NCBI GenBank assembly: GCA_016868875.1
Contig: VGFN01000023.1
Span: 1-15,011, forward strand
Direction of reading: 5' to 3'
DNA from: Bacteroidota bacterium
Lineage (GTDB): Bacteria; Bacteroidota; Bacteroidia; UBA7662
DNA: 15,011 bases
In this document: in pieces, positions 1-7,879 of the stretch
How positions within the stretch are numbered: position 1 is the first letter of the stretch
Layout: each line of letters begins with the position of its first letter
Program-made: the position numbers and the translations under genes
The notes under the pieces: model-generated
Databases searched by the model: none
Seen by the model: only the letters and a program-made list of their open reading frames with translations
Told to the model about the DNA's origin: nothing

Positions 1-2
1 AT

Positions 3-566
3 TTGTTCTTTTTGACCGCGGATGCCTTTGGGGTATTGCCTCCGATTAGCCGCCTCAACGAGGCCCAGGCCATGTATCATTTCATATCGGGGTACACGGC
101 CAAAGTCGCGGGCACCGAGGTCGGGGTAACCGAGCCTCAAACAACGTTCTCGGCCTGTTTTGGACGCGCATTTTTACCGTTGCACCCTGGCCAGTACGCG
201 ACCTTGCTGGGTCAAAAAATGCAGGAACATCGTGTTCAGGTTTGGCTCGTGAATACGGGATGGAGTGGCGGACCTTACGGCGTGGGGAGCCGAATGAAAT
301 TGGCCTATACCCGGGCGATGATCACCGCAGCCTTGGAAGGTCAATTGGACCAGGTGGAATTTGAAGCCCATCCGGTTTTTGGGGTTTCGATGCCGAAGTC
401 CTGCCCTCAGGTTCCTTCGGAGATCTTGAATCCTCGGTTAACATGGTCTGATCCATCGGCCTACGATGCCAAAGCATCGCAATTGGCGGCTGCTTTTATC
501 AAGAATTTTGACCAGTACCGCGACGGGGTGGATGCCCAGGTTCTCGAAGGCGAGCCCCGCCCTTAA
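3..566 (+). CDS. pckA: Phosphoenolpyruvate carboxykinase (ATP), C-terminal part (5' end outside window)
   Basis: This is the C-terminal 187 residues of ATP-dependent PEP carboxykinase, which converts oxaloacetate and ATP to PEP, ADP and CO2 at the entry to gluconeogenesis in the cytoplasm. It opens with FLTADAFGVLPPIS, which corresponds to about two thirds of the way into the ~540-residue family. It continues through TEVGVTEPQTTFSACFG, the LVNTGWSGG loop and GVGSRMKLAYTRAMI, whose Arg and Thr belong to the nucleotide-binding part of the active site. The end, AAAFIKNFDQY, is also typical. The P-loop (kinase-1a) and metal-binding residues would lie upstream, outside the window. No start codon is seen: the frame is simply open at the left edge. 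It runs towards the S9 peptidase gene with 35 bases between the two stops, where I see no clear hairpin. The family call is very secure. Confidence 0.95.
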   Translation: MFFLTADAFGVLPPISRLNEAQAMYHFISGYTAKVAGTEVGVTEPQTTFSACFGRAFLPLHPGQYATLLGQKMQEHRVQVWLVNTGWSGGPYGVGSRMKLAYTRAMITAALEGQLDQVEFEAHPVFGVSMPKSCPQVPSEILNPRLTWSDPSAYDAKASQLAAAFIKNFDQYRDGVDAQVLEGEPRP

Positions 567-601
567 CCGGTGATTGTCCAAGGGACGAACATGCGTTCAA
601 C

Positions 602-2749
602 TTATCGCAGGGTTTCGTCTAGCCATCCAAAAAATACTTTTTGCCACAAGACCGAATTCTGGGGCTTTATCACCCAGTGGTTCTCGTCCGGGAAATAGAG
701 CATCCTCGTTTTGATACCCCGAAGTTGGGCGGCCGTATAGGCTTCTAGACCTTGGGCGAGAGGTACGCGGTAATCTTTCTCGTTGTGGATAATAAGGATG
801 GGGGCATTCCACTGATGGACGTAGCGATGAGGTGAATACCAATTGTAGGAGTTGGGTTTGGGTCTATCCCAAGGACGACCTTTCATGTCCCATTGCGAAA
901 AGAAAATCTCTTCGGTCTGACCAAACATGGATTCCAAATTGTAAACGCCGCAATGGGCAATGAAGGACTTGAACCGGCCATCGTGGTTGCCCGCCAACCA
1001 ATAAACCGTATAGCCCCCGAAGGATGCGCCCACCGCAGCCATGCGCCCAGCATCCACGAAAGGCAACTTTTTGACGGAATCGGTGACCCATAACATATCC
1101 TTCATGGCCTGACCGCCCCAGTCTCCCGAAATTTGTTCGTTCCATGCCTGACCAAAGCCCGGCAGGCCACGGCGATTGGGGGCCACAACGATATACCCTT
1201 TGGCCGCCATCAAATGAAAATTCCAACGGGTACTGAAGGACTGACCAATCATGCTTTGAGGACCTCCCTGGCAATACAAGAGCGTGGGATAGGATTTAAG
1301 CGAATCAAAATCAGGTGGATACACGATATAGGTTTGGACCGTTTGGCCATCCGAAGATAGAATGTTACGGCTTTCGAACCTGGCCAGGCGCAGGTTTTGG
1401 TATAGGCTGTCGTTGCAGTAGCTGAAGGTTTTTTCGGCAAGGCTGGAGCGCAAACGGCCACATAGTTCGGATGGCCTGAGCATGGTGGATTTGAGGTAGA
1501 AAATCCAGTGATCGGCTTGGGGCGAGGATTTTTTGGATGATTTGGAAGGGGGCACGGCTACCGTCATGAGGCCGGAATATTGCGCGGTATCGCGGGTGAT
1601 AACGGTCCAAGGCAGGACGGCGGTGCTGTTCATCGTAGACTTGCTGCGTTGAACCTGTACCGGGCTTTGCAACGAATGGGCAATTATTTGGGTAAAACCA
1701 CCGTGGTAAACTGCGTAATACAAGGTTTTGGCATCCGGGGACCAGGACATTTCGTAGGCAGAACGATCTAGTTCGGTATTGAGGTAGGTGGTTTGTCGGG
1801 TATTCCAGTTCATCAAAGCCACCCTGTTCAAGTCCGCTTCGTATCCATCGCGGGCCATGCTCAACCAACTGAGGTACTGTCCGTCCGGTGAAAATTGCGG
1901 ATCGGTGTCGTAGCCGGGATTCGAGGAGGTGAGATTGACCGTAAGACCGGTAGGGACATCGTAGGCATAGAGGTCGGAATTGGTGGAAACAGCGGCCTCG
2001 TTGCCTTTCATTTTTTTGGCGGGATAGACCAGGGTTTGGCCGGAGGGGGACCAGACGATTTCAGAGGATGATCCCATGGGGGGGAGAGGACTGTGCCAAG
2101 GTTCATCCGGCATGATATCCTTGGCCTCACCCACCGGGCGCGCATCCGACATGCCTTGCACAAAAACATGGCTGTAGGTACCATCATGCCAGTTGTCCCA
2201 ATGGCGGTGCATCAATTGATCGAAAACTTGACCAGTGGACTTGCTAAGGCTGGGGTAACGATCGTGCATAGAGGGCTCCAAACGCACTTTGCGGATATAG
2301 AACCAATGTTTACCGGATGGGGATAATCCGAAGCCGTCAATACCCCCTTCCAATTGGGTCAGGGCTTCGCGGCTTGTTCCATCGGGTCGCATACGGTGCA
2401 ATTGCATGGCCCCGTTGACCGGGTAGAGAAAAGCGATCCATGCCCCATCATTCGACCACTGGTAATCGACCTCGGAAGATGGGGTTTGGGTCAAAGAAGT
2501 AGTTTTCCCGGTGTTGAGGTCCAAAAGCATCAAATCGGTCTGCGATTTGTTTTGGTCCAGCATCGTGGAACGAACCCCGTAGAGAATATTGTTGCCGTTG
2601 ATGTCGGCTTTGGGGGCAGAGGGGGTTTTGAGATCCCATAACATTTCTTCGTTAAGGGTGCGTTGGCCTTGAACGGAAGAGAGCGTTAGGCTCCACATTA
2701 GCAAGGGGAGGATGCCCATAACAGGCTTGGTGATTTTATGGATATTCAT
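602..2749 (-). CDS. Secreted S9 family prolyl-oligopeptidase-like serine peptidase
   Basis: A 715-residue exported serine peptidase of family S9, closest in layout to the S9C/dipeptidyl-peptidase 5 group, probably cleaving short peptides in the periplasm. Residues 1-28 form a signal peptide (a lysine near the N-terminus, a hydrophobic core, cleavage near SVQG/Q). Residues ~35-400 contain PD40/TolB-like beta-propeller repeats such as VDYQWSNDGAWIAF, DPQFSPDGQYLSW and MSWSPDAKTLYY. From ~450 comes the alpha/beta-hydrolase domain: GGPQSM, then RRGLPGFGQAW and ISGDWGGQAMKD, then the nucleophile motif GASFGG (Ser576), Asp659 in NEKDYRVP and His691 in DENHW, so the catalytic triad is complete. The ATG at 2749 directly precedes the signal peptide. 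It lies 28 bases after the leuS stop on the same strand, so it may be co-transcribed with leuS. A near-match to the -7 box (TATTTTTC) also sits just upstream. The exact substrate cannot be told. Confidence 0.93.
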   Translation of the reverse strand: MNIHKITKPVMGILPLLMWSLTLSSVQGQRTLNEEMLWDLKTPSAPKADINGNNILYGVRSTMLDQNKSQTDLMLLDLNTGKTTSLTQTPSSEVDYQWSNDGAWIAFLYPVNGAMQLHRMRPDGTSREALTQLEGGIDGFGLSPSGKHWFYIRKVRLEPSMHDRYPSLSKSTGQVFDQLMHRHWDNWHDGTYSHVFVQGMSDARPVGEAKDIMPDEPWHSPLPPMGSSSEIVWSPSGQTLVYPAKKMKGNEAAVSTNSDLYAYDVPTGLTVNLTSSNPGYDTDPQFSPDGQYLSWLSMARDGYEADLNRVALMNWNTRQTTYLNTELDRSAYEMSWSPDAKTLYYAVYHGGFTQIIAHSLQSPVQVQRSKSTMNSTAVLPWTVITRDTAQYSGLMTVAVPPSKSSKKSSPQADHWIFYLKSTMLRPSELCGRLRSSLAEKTFSYCNDSLYQNLRLARFESRNILSSDGQTVQTYIVYPPDFDSLKSYPTLLYCQGGPQSMIGQSFSTRWNFHLMAAKGYIVVAPNRRGLPGFGQAWNEQISGDWGGQAMKDMLWVTDSVKKLPFVDAGRMAAVGASFGGYTVYWLAGNHDGRFKSFIAHCGVYNLESMFGQTEEIFFSQWDMKGRPWDRPKPNSYNWYSPHRYVHQWNAPILIIHNEKDYRVPLAQGLEAYTAAQLRGIKTRMLYFPDENHWVIKPQNSVLWQKVFFGWLDETLR

Positions 2750-2777
2750 AACAACGAAAAATATTTAATGAAATTTT

Positions 2778-5700
2778 TTAGTTTGGGAGCACGAAATTCA
2801 AAATGCGTCCGGGGACGGCAATGATCTTGGTGGCTTGTCTCCCGGCCAACCATTCGATAACTCGTGGATGTTCCAGGGCCATTTGGGTAAGTTCTGCTGA
2901 GGTGGCCTTGGAGGGTAAATCGATTTGAAAACGCAATTTCCCATTTTGTTGGACGGGGTAAGCAAAGGTATCCTCTTCCAGGTATTGAGCGTTCCATACG
3001 GGAAATGGGGCATGGTGAATGGATGGTTCAAAACCCAAAATACTCCACAGTTCCTCCCCAAGATGGGGGGCAAAAGGGGCCAAAAGCAAGGCATAATCAC
3101 GGAGAATATCTCGGTGCTGAATGGAAGCGGATTGAATTTCGTTGAGGCCAATCATCAAACCGGAAACGCAAGTATTCAGCGCCATTCGATCCATTCCATC
3201 GCTAATTTTTTTGATGCAACGGTGCAGAATTTTGAGGGCGGCCTCGCTTGGGGGAGTATCGGAAATTGGGGTTTGACGGTAATATCGCCATGCCTTTTGC
3301 AAAAAGCGGGAAACTCCTTCGATGCCTTGGGTGTCCCATGGTTTGGCATCTTCGAGCGGTCCCAAAAAAAGTTCGTACAAACGAAGGGTATCGGCTCCGT
3401 ATTGATTGATTACCGAATCCGGATTGACCACGTTTCTCTTGGATTTGGACATTTTCTCGACTTCCGGCCTGGTATGAAAAAAATCGGTTTCACTCAAGTC
3501 CTGGGAAGCATGGTTCCACGAATAACAGTGCCCATGAATTGAACAGCCCTCGAGGCCCAACCACAAAGCATGCTGAAAAGCCAAGCCCTCTGCCGGGTCG
3601 CATAACAAGCGAGCTATGTTCAAACGGTTACGATCTACGAAGCGAATATCCACCGAGCTTCGGTATCCGAACTTTTCGACGGAGCTATCCATACGCTTAA
3701 GGGCCAAGATTAAATCTTCGCTCAAGAAAATTTGAGAAAATTCCGCAACCCCTTCCTGAAGCTTGGACCATACATCCCGAAAAGTTTGGGTACGGGGGTT
3801 GCCCTCAAGGTGGTTGGAGCTGTTTGGGTTGACTTGCAAAATGTTATGAATGCGGGACATCCAAAAGTCGAGGCCATGCTCCGATTGAGACCGGAAAACA
3901 TATTCGGAGATGCCTTGGATCATCCCTTGATTGACTAGCCTTGTAAAGGGCTCGCGAAAAGGAACCCAACCACGGTCATACAGAAAATGATTCCAAAAGC
4001 GGGCGTACAGGAGGTGTCCTGTGGCATGTTCCGAACCCCCGATATACAGATCCACCGGCCCCCAATAGTCCATGGCTTGAGGATCCGCGAATTGAGCTTG
4101 GTTGGTGGGATCCATGTAGCGCAGAAAATACCAGGATGAACCTGCCCAGCCGGGCATGGTGGTCGTTTCCAAAGGTTTGCCTTGGTAGGTCCAGTCGGTG
4201 GCCCTGGCCAAGGGGGGCTCACCTTCGGCGGTGGGCAAATACAATTCAATTTCAGGAAGGAGGAGGGGGAGAGCGGTGTCGGGTAAGGCCCATACTTCAT
4301 CGTGTTTGATGGCGACAGGCACGGGTTCTCCCCAGTAGCGTTGCCTCGAGAACACCGCGTCTCGTAAACGGTAACGGGTAATTCCACGACCAAGGCCATG
4401 TTCCTGGAGATGAAGAATCATTGCGGCTATACCCTGGGATCCGGTCAAACCATCCAAAAACGAAGATTCCTGAAGGATGGTGGATTTGTCCACACAAGCA
4501 CCTACATTGCAGTCGTGGCCTACGAAAATACCCGGTACAGGAAGGCCAAAATGCCTAGCAAAATTCCAGTCACGTTCATCTCCTGCAGGGACGGCCATGA
4601 TGGCCCCTGTTCCGTATCCGGCCAGCACATAATCAGCCGTCCAAACAGGAATTGGCTGCCCGGTAAGGGGGTGTATCGCGTAAGATCCTGTGAAGCAGCC
4701 GCTAATTTTCTTGGTTTCCGCTTGACGTTCACGCTCACTACGGCCCTGAATTTCAGCAAGGTAACCCTCAATTGCTAAATGCTGCTCTGCGGTCGTCAGT
4801 TCCTTCAGTTGAGGATGTTCGGGGGCAATCACTAGAAAGCTAACACCGAACAACGTATCCGGCCTTGTGGTAAATACTTCCAGGGTTGTGGAGGGTCCGG
4901 AGCCATGACCTGTTTGAATCTGGAAATGAACTTGAGCGCCTTCGGACTTTCCGATCCAGTTGCGTTGATGATCTTTGATGGATTCCGACCATTGCAAGGC
5001 AGGCAATTCGTCCAAAAGGCGATCCGCATAGGCCGAAATCCGTAACATCCATTGCGGCATCATGCGCTGCTCGACCGGATGACCCCCTCGCTCCGAAAAT
5101 CCGTCTTTGACTTCATCGTTGGCGAGTACGGTGCCCAAGGCAGGGCACCAATTGACCCTGGTCATGGCCCGGTAGGCCAAACGGTAAGCCATAAGCCATC
5201 GGCTTTGGGTGGCACTATCCGCCTTGTTCCATGAATCAGCGCTAAAGGGCTCAGCATGATCGCTGATCTTGGCTTGTGCAGCGCTTGAGCCACCTTGGCT
5301 GAAGAGCTTGATGAGTTCGTCGATAGGTCGAGCACGGTTTTGATGCAGGTCAAACCAGGAGTTATACAACTGCAAAAACATCCACTGGGTCCAGCGATAA
5401 TAGGTTGGATCGCAAGTGCTTATTTGACGCTCCCAATCAAAACTGAAGCCGATGCGTTGCAGTTGATCGCGGTAGCGTTGGGCATTGACCGTGGTTGTGA
5501 TCTGGGGGTGCTGGCCGGTTTGGATCGCATATTGTTCCGCGGGCAATCCAAAGGCATCAAAGCCCATGGGATGAAGGACCGCATACCCCTGCATTCGCTT
5601 CTGCCGAGCAATGACATCGGAGGCAATATACCCCAGCGGATGACCCACATGCAGCCCGGCACCGGAAGGATAGGGAAACATATCCAGCACATAGTATTTG

Positions 5701-5873
5701 GGGCGACCAGGTTTGGGTTCCGGGGTCCGGTAGGTGCCGTGTGCCAGCCAATGCTGTTGCCATTTACGGTCAATTTCCTCGAGCGTGTTGGGGGAATTCA
5801 AGGGAAGGTATGGGTTTAGAAAATTGAATGAACGAATGCAGGCGAATTTAGTTCCAAGGTAAGCGCCAAGCAC
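2778..5873 (-). CDS. leuS: Leucyl-tRNA synthetase
   Basis: Charges tRNA-Leu with leucine in the cytoplasm (class Ia). Seen in order, numbered from the GTG start: HIGH motif HVGH at 75-78; CP1 editing domain with TTRPDT at 335-340 and the GTGAIMAVPAGDERD block at 421-435 (conserved Asp at 432); MPGWAGSSWYFLRYMDP at 573-589; KMSKS at 807-811; anticodon-binding helices and a C-terminal domain to 1031. Length exceeds the usual ~860-950. Part of this is an insertion around 180-225 that I recall from Bacteroidota enzymes, and part is an unusually long segment (~655-800) before KMSKS. The start is uncertain. The outermost start is GTG at 5873, only 30 bases from the divergent ftsX ATG. An in-frame TTG at 5801 would give a family-like N-terminus (NSPNTLEEIDRKWQ) and 102 bases for two promoters; I think it is at least as likely. 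Confidence 0.96.
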   Translation of the reverse strand: MLGAYLGTKFACIRSFNFLNPYLPLNSPNTLEEIDRKWQQHWLAHGTYRTPEPKPGRPKYYVLDMFPYPSGAGLHVGHPLGYIASDVIARQKRMQGYAVLHPMGFDAFGLPAEQYAIQTGQHPQITTTVNAQRYRDQLQRIGFSFDWERQISTCDPTYYRWTQWMFLQLYNSWFDLHQNRARPIDELIKLFSQGGSSAAQAKISDHAEPFSADSWNKADSATQSRWLMAYRLAYRAMTRVNWCPALGTVLANDEVKDGFSERGGHPVEQRMMPQWMLRISAYADRLLDELPALQWSESIKDHQRNWIGKSEGAQVHFQIQTGHGSGPSTTLEVFTTRPDTLFGVSFLVIAPEHPQLKELTTAEQHLAIEGYLAEIQGRSERERQAETKKISGCFTGSYAIHPLTGQPIPVWTADYVLAGYGTGAIMAVPAGDERDWNFARHFGLPVPGIFVGHDCNVGACVDKSTILQESSFLDGLTGSQGIAAMILHLQEHGLGRGITRYRLRDAVFSRQRYWGEPVPVAIKHDEVWALPDTALPLLLPEIELYLPTAEGEPPLARATDWTYQGKPLETTTMPGWAGSSWYFLRYMDPTNQAQFADPQAMDYWGPVDLYIGGSEHATGHLLYARFWNHFLYDRGWVPFREPFTRLVNQGMIQGISEYVFRSQSEHGLDFWMSRIHNILQVNPNSSNHLEGNPRTQTFRDVWSKLQEGVAEFSQIFLSEDLILALKRMDSSVEKFGYRSSVDIRFVDRNRLNIARLLCDPAEGLAFQHALWLGLEGCSIHGHCYSWNHASQDLSETDFFHTRPEVEKMSKSKRNVVNPDSVINQYGADTLRLYELFLGPLEDAKPWDTQGIEGVSRFLQKAWRYYRQTPISDTPPSEAALKILHRCIKKISDGMDRMALNTCVSGLMIGLNEIQSASIQHRDILRDYALLLAPFAPHLGEELWSILGFEPSIHHAPFPVWNAQYLEEDTFAYPVQQNGKLRFQIDLPSKATSAELTQMALEHPRVIEWLAGRQATKIIAVPGRILNFVLPN

Positions 5874-5888
5874 AAGGGGTGAACGGGT

Positions 5889-5896
5889 TATTTTTG
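5889..5896 (+). promoter_or_regulatory. Putative Bacteroidota -7 promoter element for ftsX
   Basis: The octamer TATTTTTG matches the Bacteroidota -7 consensus TAnnTTTG exactly and lies 7 bases before the ftsX ATG at 5904. No clear TTTG -33 element is visible about 20 bases upstream. If used, transcription would begin almost at the start codon, giving a very short or absent leader. The call rests on consensus only. Confidence 0.4.
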
Positions 5897-5903
5897 AGGC
5901 AAG

Positions 5904-6779
5904 ATGCGTTTCTCAGGTTCTTCCTTGCTCAAATCTTCCGTTTCCCGGTCCCGTTTCTCGGCGTTCTTCTCGCAGTTCCTGGTCCTCTACTTGCTGGGCT
6001 TGATGGCTTACGGGTTTTGGCAAGCCAAATTATGGGTGGAGTATCTCCATGAGAATATCGAAATCCAGATGTTTTTGAACCATGAGGCGAAGGCCAGAGA
6101 CGTTCGCGCCATGATGATGGAGGTCCGACGATTGCCCGAAGTGAAAGAAGCAAAATATGTAAGCGCTTCCAGCGCTGCCAAGGAACTGAGCCGTGATTTG
6201 GGTGAAGATTTTGTAAGTTTTCTCGGTGAGAATCCCTTGATGCCTTCGGTCAAAGTCAAGGTTCGGTACGCTTACGGGGAAGAGCTTCCCTTTCGAGCCC
6301 TGGTGGGTCGTTTGCGTTCCTACCCGGTGGTGAGTGAAGTGGTCTATCCCCAACGTTTATTAACCTCGTTGCAGGAGAATTTTCAGAGAATGGCCTTGGT
6401 CATGTTGGCCTTGAGTGGCATCCTCCTTTTGGTGACCTGGTTGCTCATCGACCAGTCGGTTCGCCTTGCCATTTTCGCGGACCGGCATCTTATTCGTTCC
6501 ATGCAATTGGTGGGCGCGGAGGATGCATTTATCCGTCGTCCTTATTTGCGTTCGGCTTTGATGGGTTCAGGGATGAGCTTTGCAGTGGCTTTGTTAGCCA
6601 TAACCATGACCGCTGTTTGGATAGCCCAATGGGCCCCTGATTTTCACCATCGTGAATCCCATGCGGCCTTGCCTTGGATGGCCTTAGGCCTGGGGCTTTT
6701 TGCCTTGTTGGTCGGTTGGCTGAGCCATTATGCAGCATTGAACAAGTATCTTCGCCTTGATTCCGATCAATTTCATTAA
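5904..6779 (+). CDS. ftsX: Cell division protein FtsX
   Basis: An integral inner-membrane protein of 291 residues. With the ATPase FtsE it forms an ABC-type complex at the division site that controls peptidoglycan hydrolase activity. The topology is the FtsX one: cytoplasmic N-terminus, TM1 at ~21-42, an extracytoplasmic domain at ~45-155 containing the typical IEIQMFL strand and SSAAKELSRDLGEDF, then three more TM segments at ~163-183, ~217-242 and ~256-278. The loop with RSMQLVGAEDAFIRRPYL between TM2 and TM3 is a strongly conserved FtsX signature (the MxLVGA motif that couples to FtsE). The ATG at 5904 starts a basic N-terminal tail before TM1. No ftsE is present here; a detached ftsE is, as far as I recall, common in Bacteroidota. 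First gene of a plus-strand run with DUF3098, uppP, truB and ribF. Confidence 0.93.
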   Translation: MRFSGSSLLKSSVSRSRFSAFFSQFLVLYLLGLMAYGFWQAKLWVEYLHENIEIQMFLNHEAKARDVRAMMMEVRRLPEVKEAKYVSASSAAKELSRDLGEDFVSFLGENPLMPSVKVKVRYAYGEELPFRALVGRLRSYPVVSEVVYPQRLLTSLQENFQRMALVMLALSGILLLVTWLLIDQSVRLAIFADRHLIRSMQLVGAEDAFIRRPYLRSALMGSGMSFAVALLAITMTAVWIAQWAPDFHHRESHAALPWMALGLGLFALLVGWLSHYAALNKYLRLDSDQFH

Positions 6780-6789
6780 ACCTTTTCCC

Positions 6790-7062
6790 ATGGCGACGAA
6801 GTCCACTGTATCCTCCAAAGTAACCAAAACCGGTAGTTCATTTGGATTCAAAGATATCTTCCAGCACAAAGGTCAACCCCTGTTCCAGCCAATCAATTAT
6901 CGTTTGATGGTCCTTGGTTTGGTGTTGTTGGTTGCCGGAAATGCCCTGATGATCGGCAAAGAAGACATTTATTCGTTTACCAAAATAACCCTGGCCCCAA
7001 TCATCATTGCGGCGGGCTACTTGGTGGAGTTGGTGGCGATTCTGTACCGCCCCAAATCCTAA
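6790..7062 (+). CDS. DUF3098 family small membrane protein
   Basis: A 90-residue protein of unknown function matching the DUF3098 family, which I know mainly from Bacteroidota, where it sits between ftsX and uppP. It has a polar N-terminus rich in Lys, Ser and Thr (1-20), an FGFKDIF...PLFQPINYRLM segment, a first hydrophobic helix (~38-55, LMVLGLVLLVAGNALMIG), a short loop containing EDIYSF, and a second helix (~66-86) ending in YRPKS. That predicts a two-helix inner-membrane hairpin. The ATG at 6790 is 10 bases after the ftsX stop; an upstream ATT that would overlap ftsX is a poor start. The stop overlaps the uppP ATG in a TAATG, implying translational coupling. The position suggests an envelope or division role, but that is inference. 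Confidence 0.88.
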   Translation: MATKSTVSSKVTKTGSSFGFKDIFQHKGQPLFQPINYRLMVLGLVLLVAGNALMIGKEDIYSFTKITLAPIIIAAGYLVELVAILYRPKS

Positions 7063-7871
7063 TGCATCACGTGCAGGACGGCATGTCCTGGATTGCCGTT
7101 TGGATCCTCGCCATTGTCGAAGGGCTCACCGAGTTCTTGCCCGTTTCATCAACCGGGCATATGATTTTGACTTCCTCCCTAATGGGCTGGAAACAAACAC
7201 CTTTTCTAGAGTTATTTGAAGTTTTTATTCAATTAGGAGCCATCCTTGCCGTCCTGAGTTTGTATTACCGCAGGTTCTTGGTGGATTCTCGCATTTATTT
7301 GAAATTGATGGTGGCTTTTCTGCCTACCGGGATCATTGGGTTTCTCGCTTACGACACCATCAAAGCCTATTTGTTTAATCCCCTTACCGTGAGTCTCTCC
7401 CTGCTGATCGGTGGGGTCATCTTGGTCTTCGTGGACCGATGGTCCGATCGCGAACGTTCCAAATTTGCTTCGGTGGATGAGATGCCCTACACCTCGCTGT
7501 TGGCGGTAGGGTTAATGCAGTGCATCAGCATGGTCCCCGGAGTATCACGAGCTGCGGCCACCATCTTGGGCGGGGTTTCTGTGGGTTTGAACCGGGTTTT
7601 GGCGGCTGAATTGAGTTTCCTTTTGGCATTGCCCACCATGTTTGCCGCGACGGGGTATGATTTACTGAAGCAATATGATCATATTCCTTCGAATGCTTGG
7701 CCTATGCTCATGGGCGGGGCTGCCATCGCCTTTGTGGTCGCACTCCTGGCGGTCAAGGTCTTTGTTCAATGGGTTCAACATTATGGCTTCAAGCAGTTTG
7801 GCTACTATCGAATTTTGATGGGCCTTTTGTTCCTTGCCTTGTATGCGCAGGGTAGCTTGCGATTGGATTAA
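7062..7871 (+). CDS. uppP: Undecaprenyl-diphosphate phosphatase (bacitracin resistance protein BacA)
   Basis: An integral membrane phosphatase of 269 residues that dephosphorylates undecaprenyl diphosphate to regenerate the lipid carrier for peptidoglycan and other surface polymers; overproduction gives bacitracin resistance in other bacteria. Both family motifs are intact: EGLTEFLPVSSTGH at 20-33 (Glu20, Glu24, Ser residues, His33) and PGVSRAAATI at 159-168 (Arg163). Several hydrophobic helices fill the rest. The ATG at 7062 overlaps the DUF3098 stop by one base. A second in-frame ATG at 7083 (MSWIAVWILAIVEG) gives the N-terminus more typical of the family, so it could be the true start. The truB frame follows 8 bases after the stop. 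Confidence 0.96.
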   Translation: MHHVQDGMSWIAVWILAIVEGLTEFLPVSSTGHMILTSSLMGWKQTPFLELFEVFIQLGAILAVLSLYYRRFLVDSRIYLKLMVAFLPTGIIGFLAYDTIKAYLFNPLTVSLSLLIGGVILVFVDRWSDRERSKFASVDEMPYTSLLAVGLMQCISMVPGVSRAAATILGGVSVGLNRVLAAELSFLLALPTMFAATGYDLLKQYDHIPSNAWPMLMGGAAIAFVVALLAVKVFVQWVQHYGFKQFGYYRILMGLLFLALYAQGSLRLD

Positions 7872-7879
7872 GCCAAGGC

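Noticed and set aside
567..601. Terminator between pckA and the S9 peptidase gene
   Set aside because: The 35-base gap has no inverted repeat with a T-run on either strand that I could find.
2925..3542. A 205-codon plus-strand frame inside leuS
   Set aside because: Antisense to the conserved 3' part of leuS (including KMSKS), with no family resemblance in the translation.
5295..5819. A 174-codon plus-strand frame opposite the 5' part of leuS
   Set aside because: It mirrors the HIGH-motif region of LeuRS on the other strand and has no independent features.
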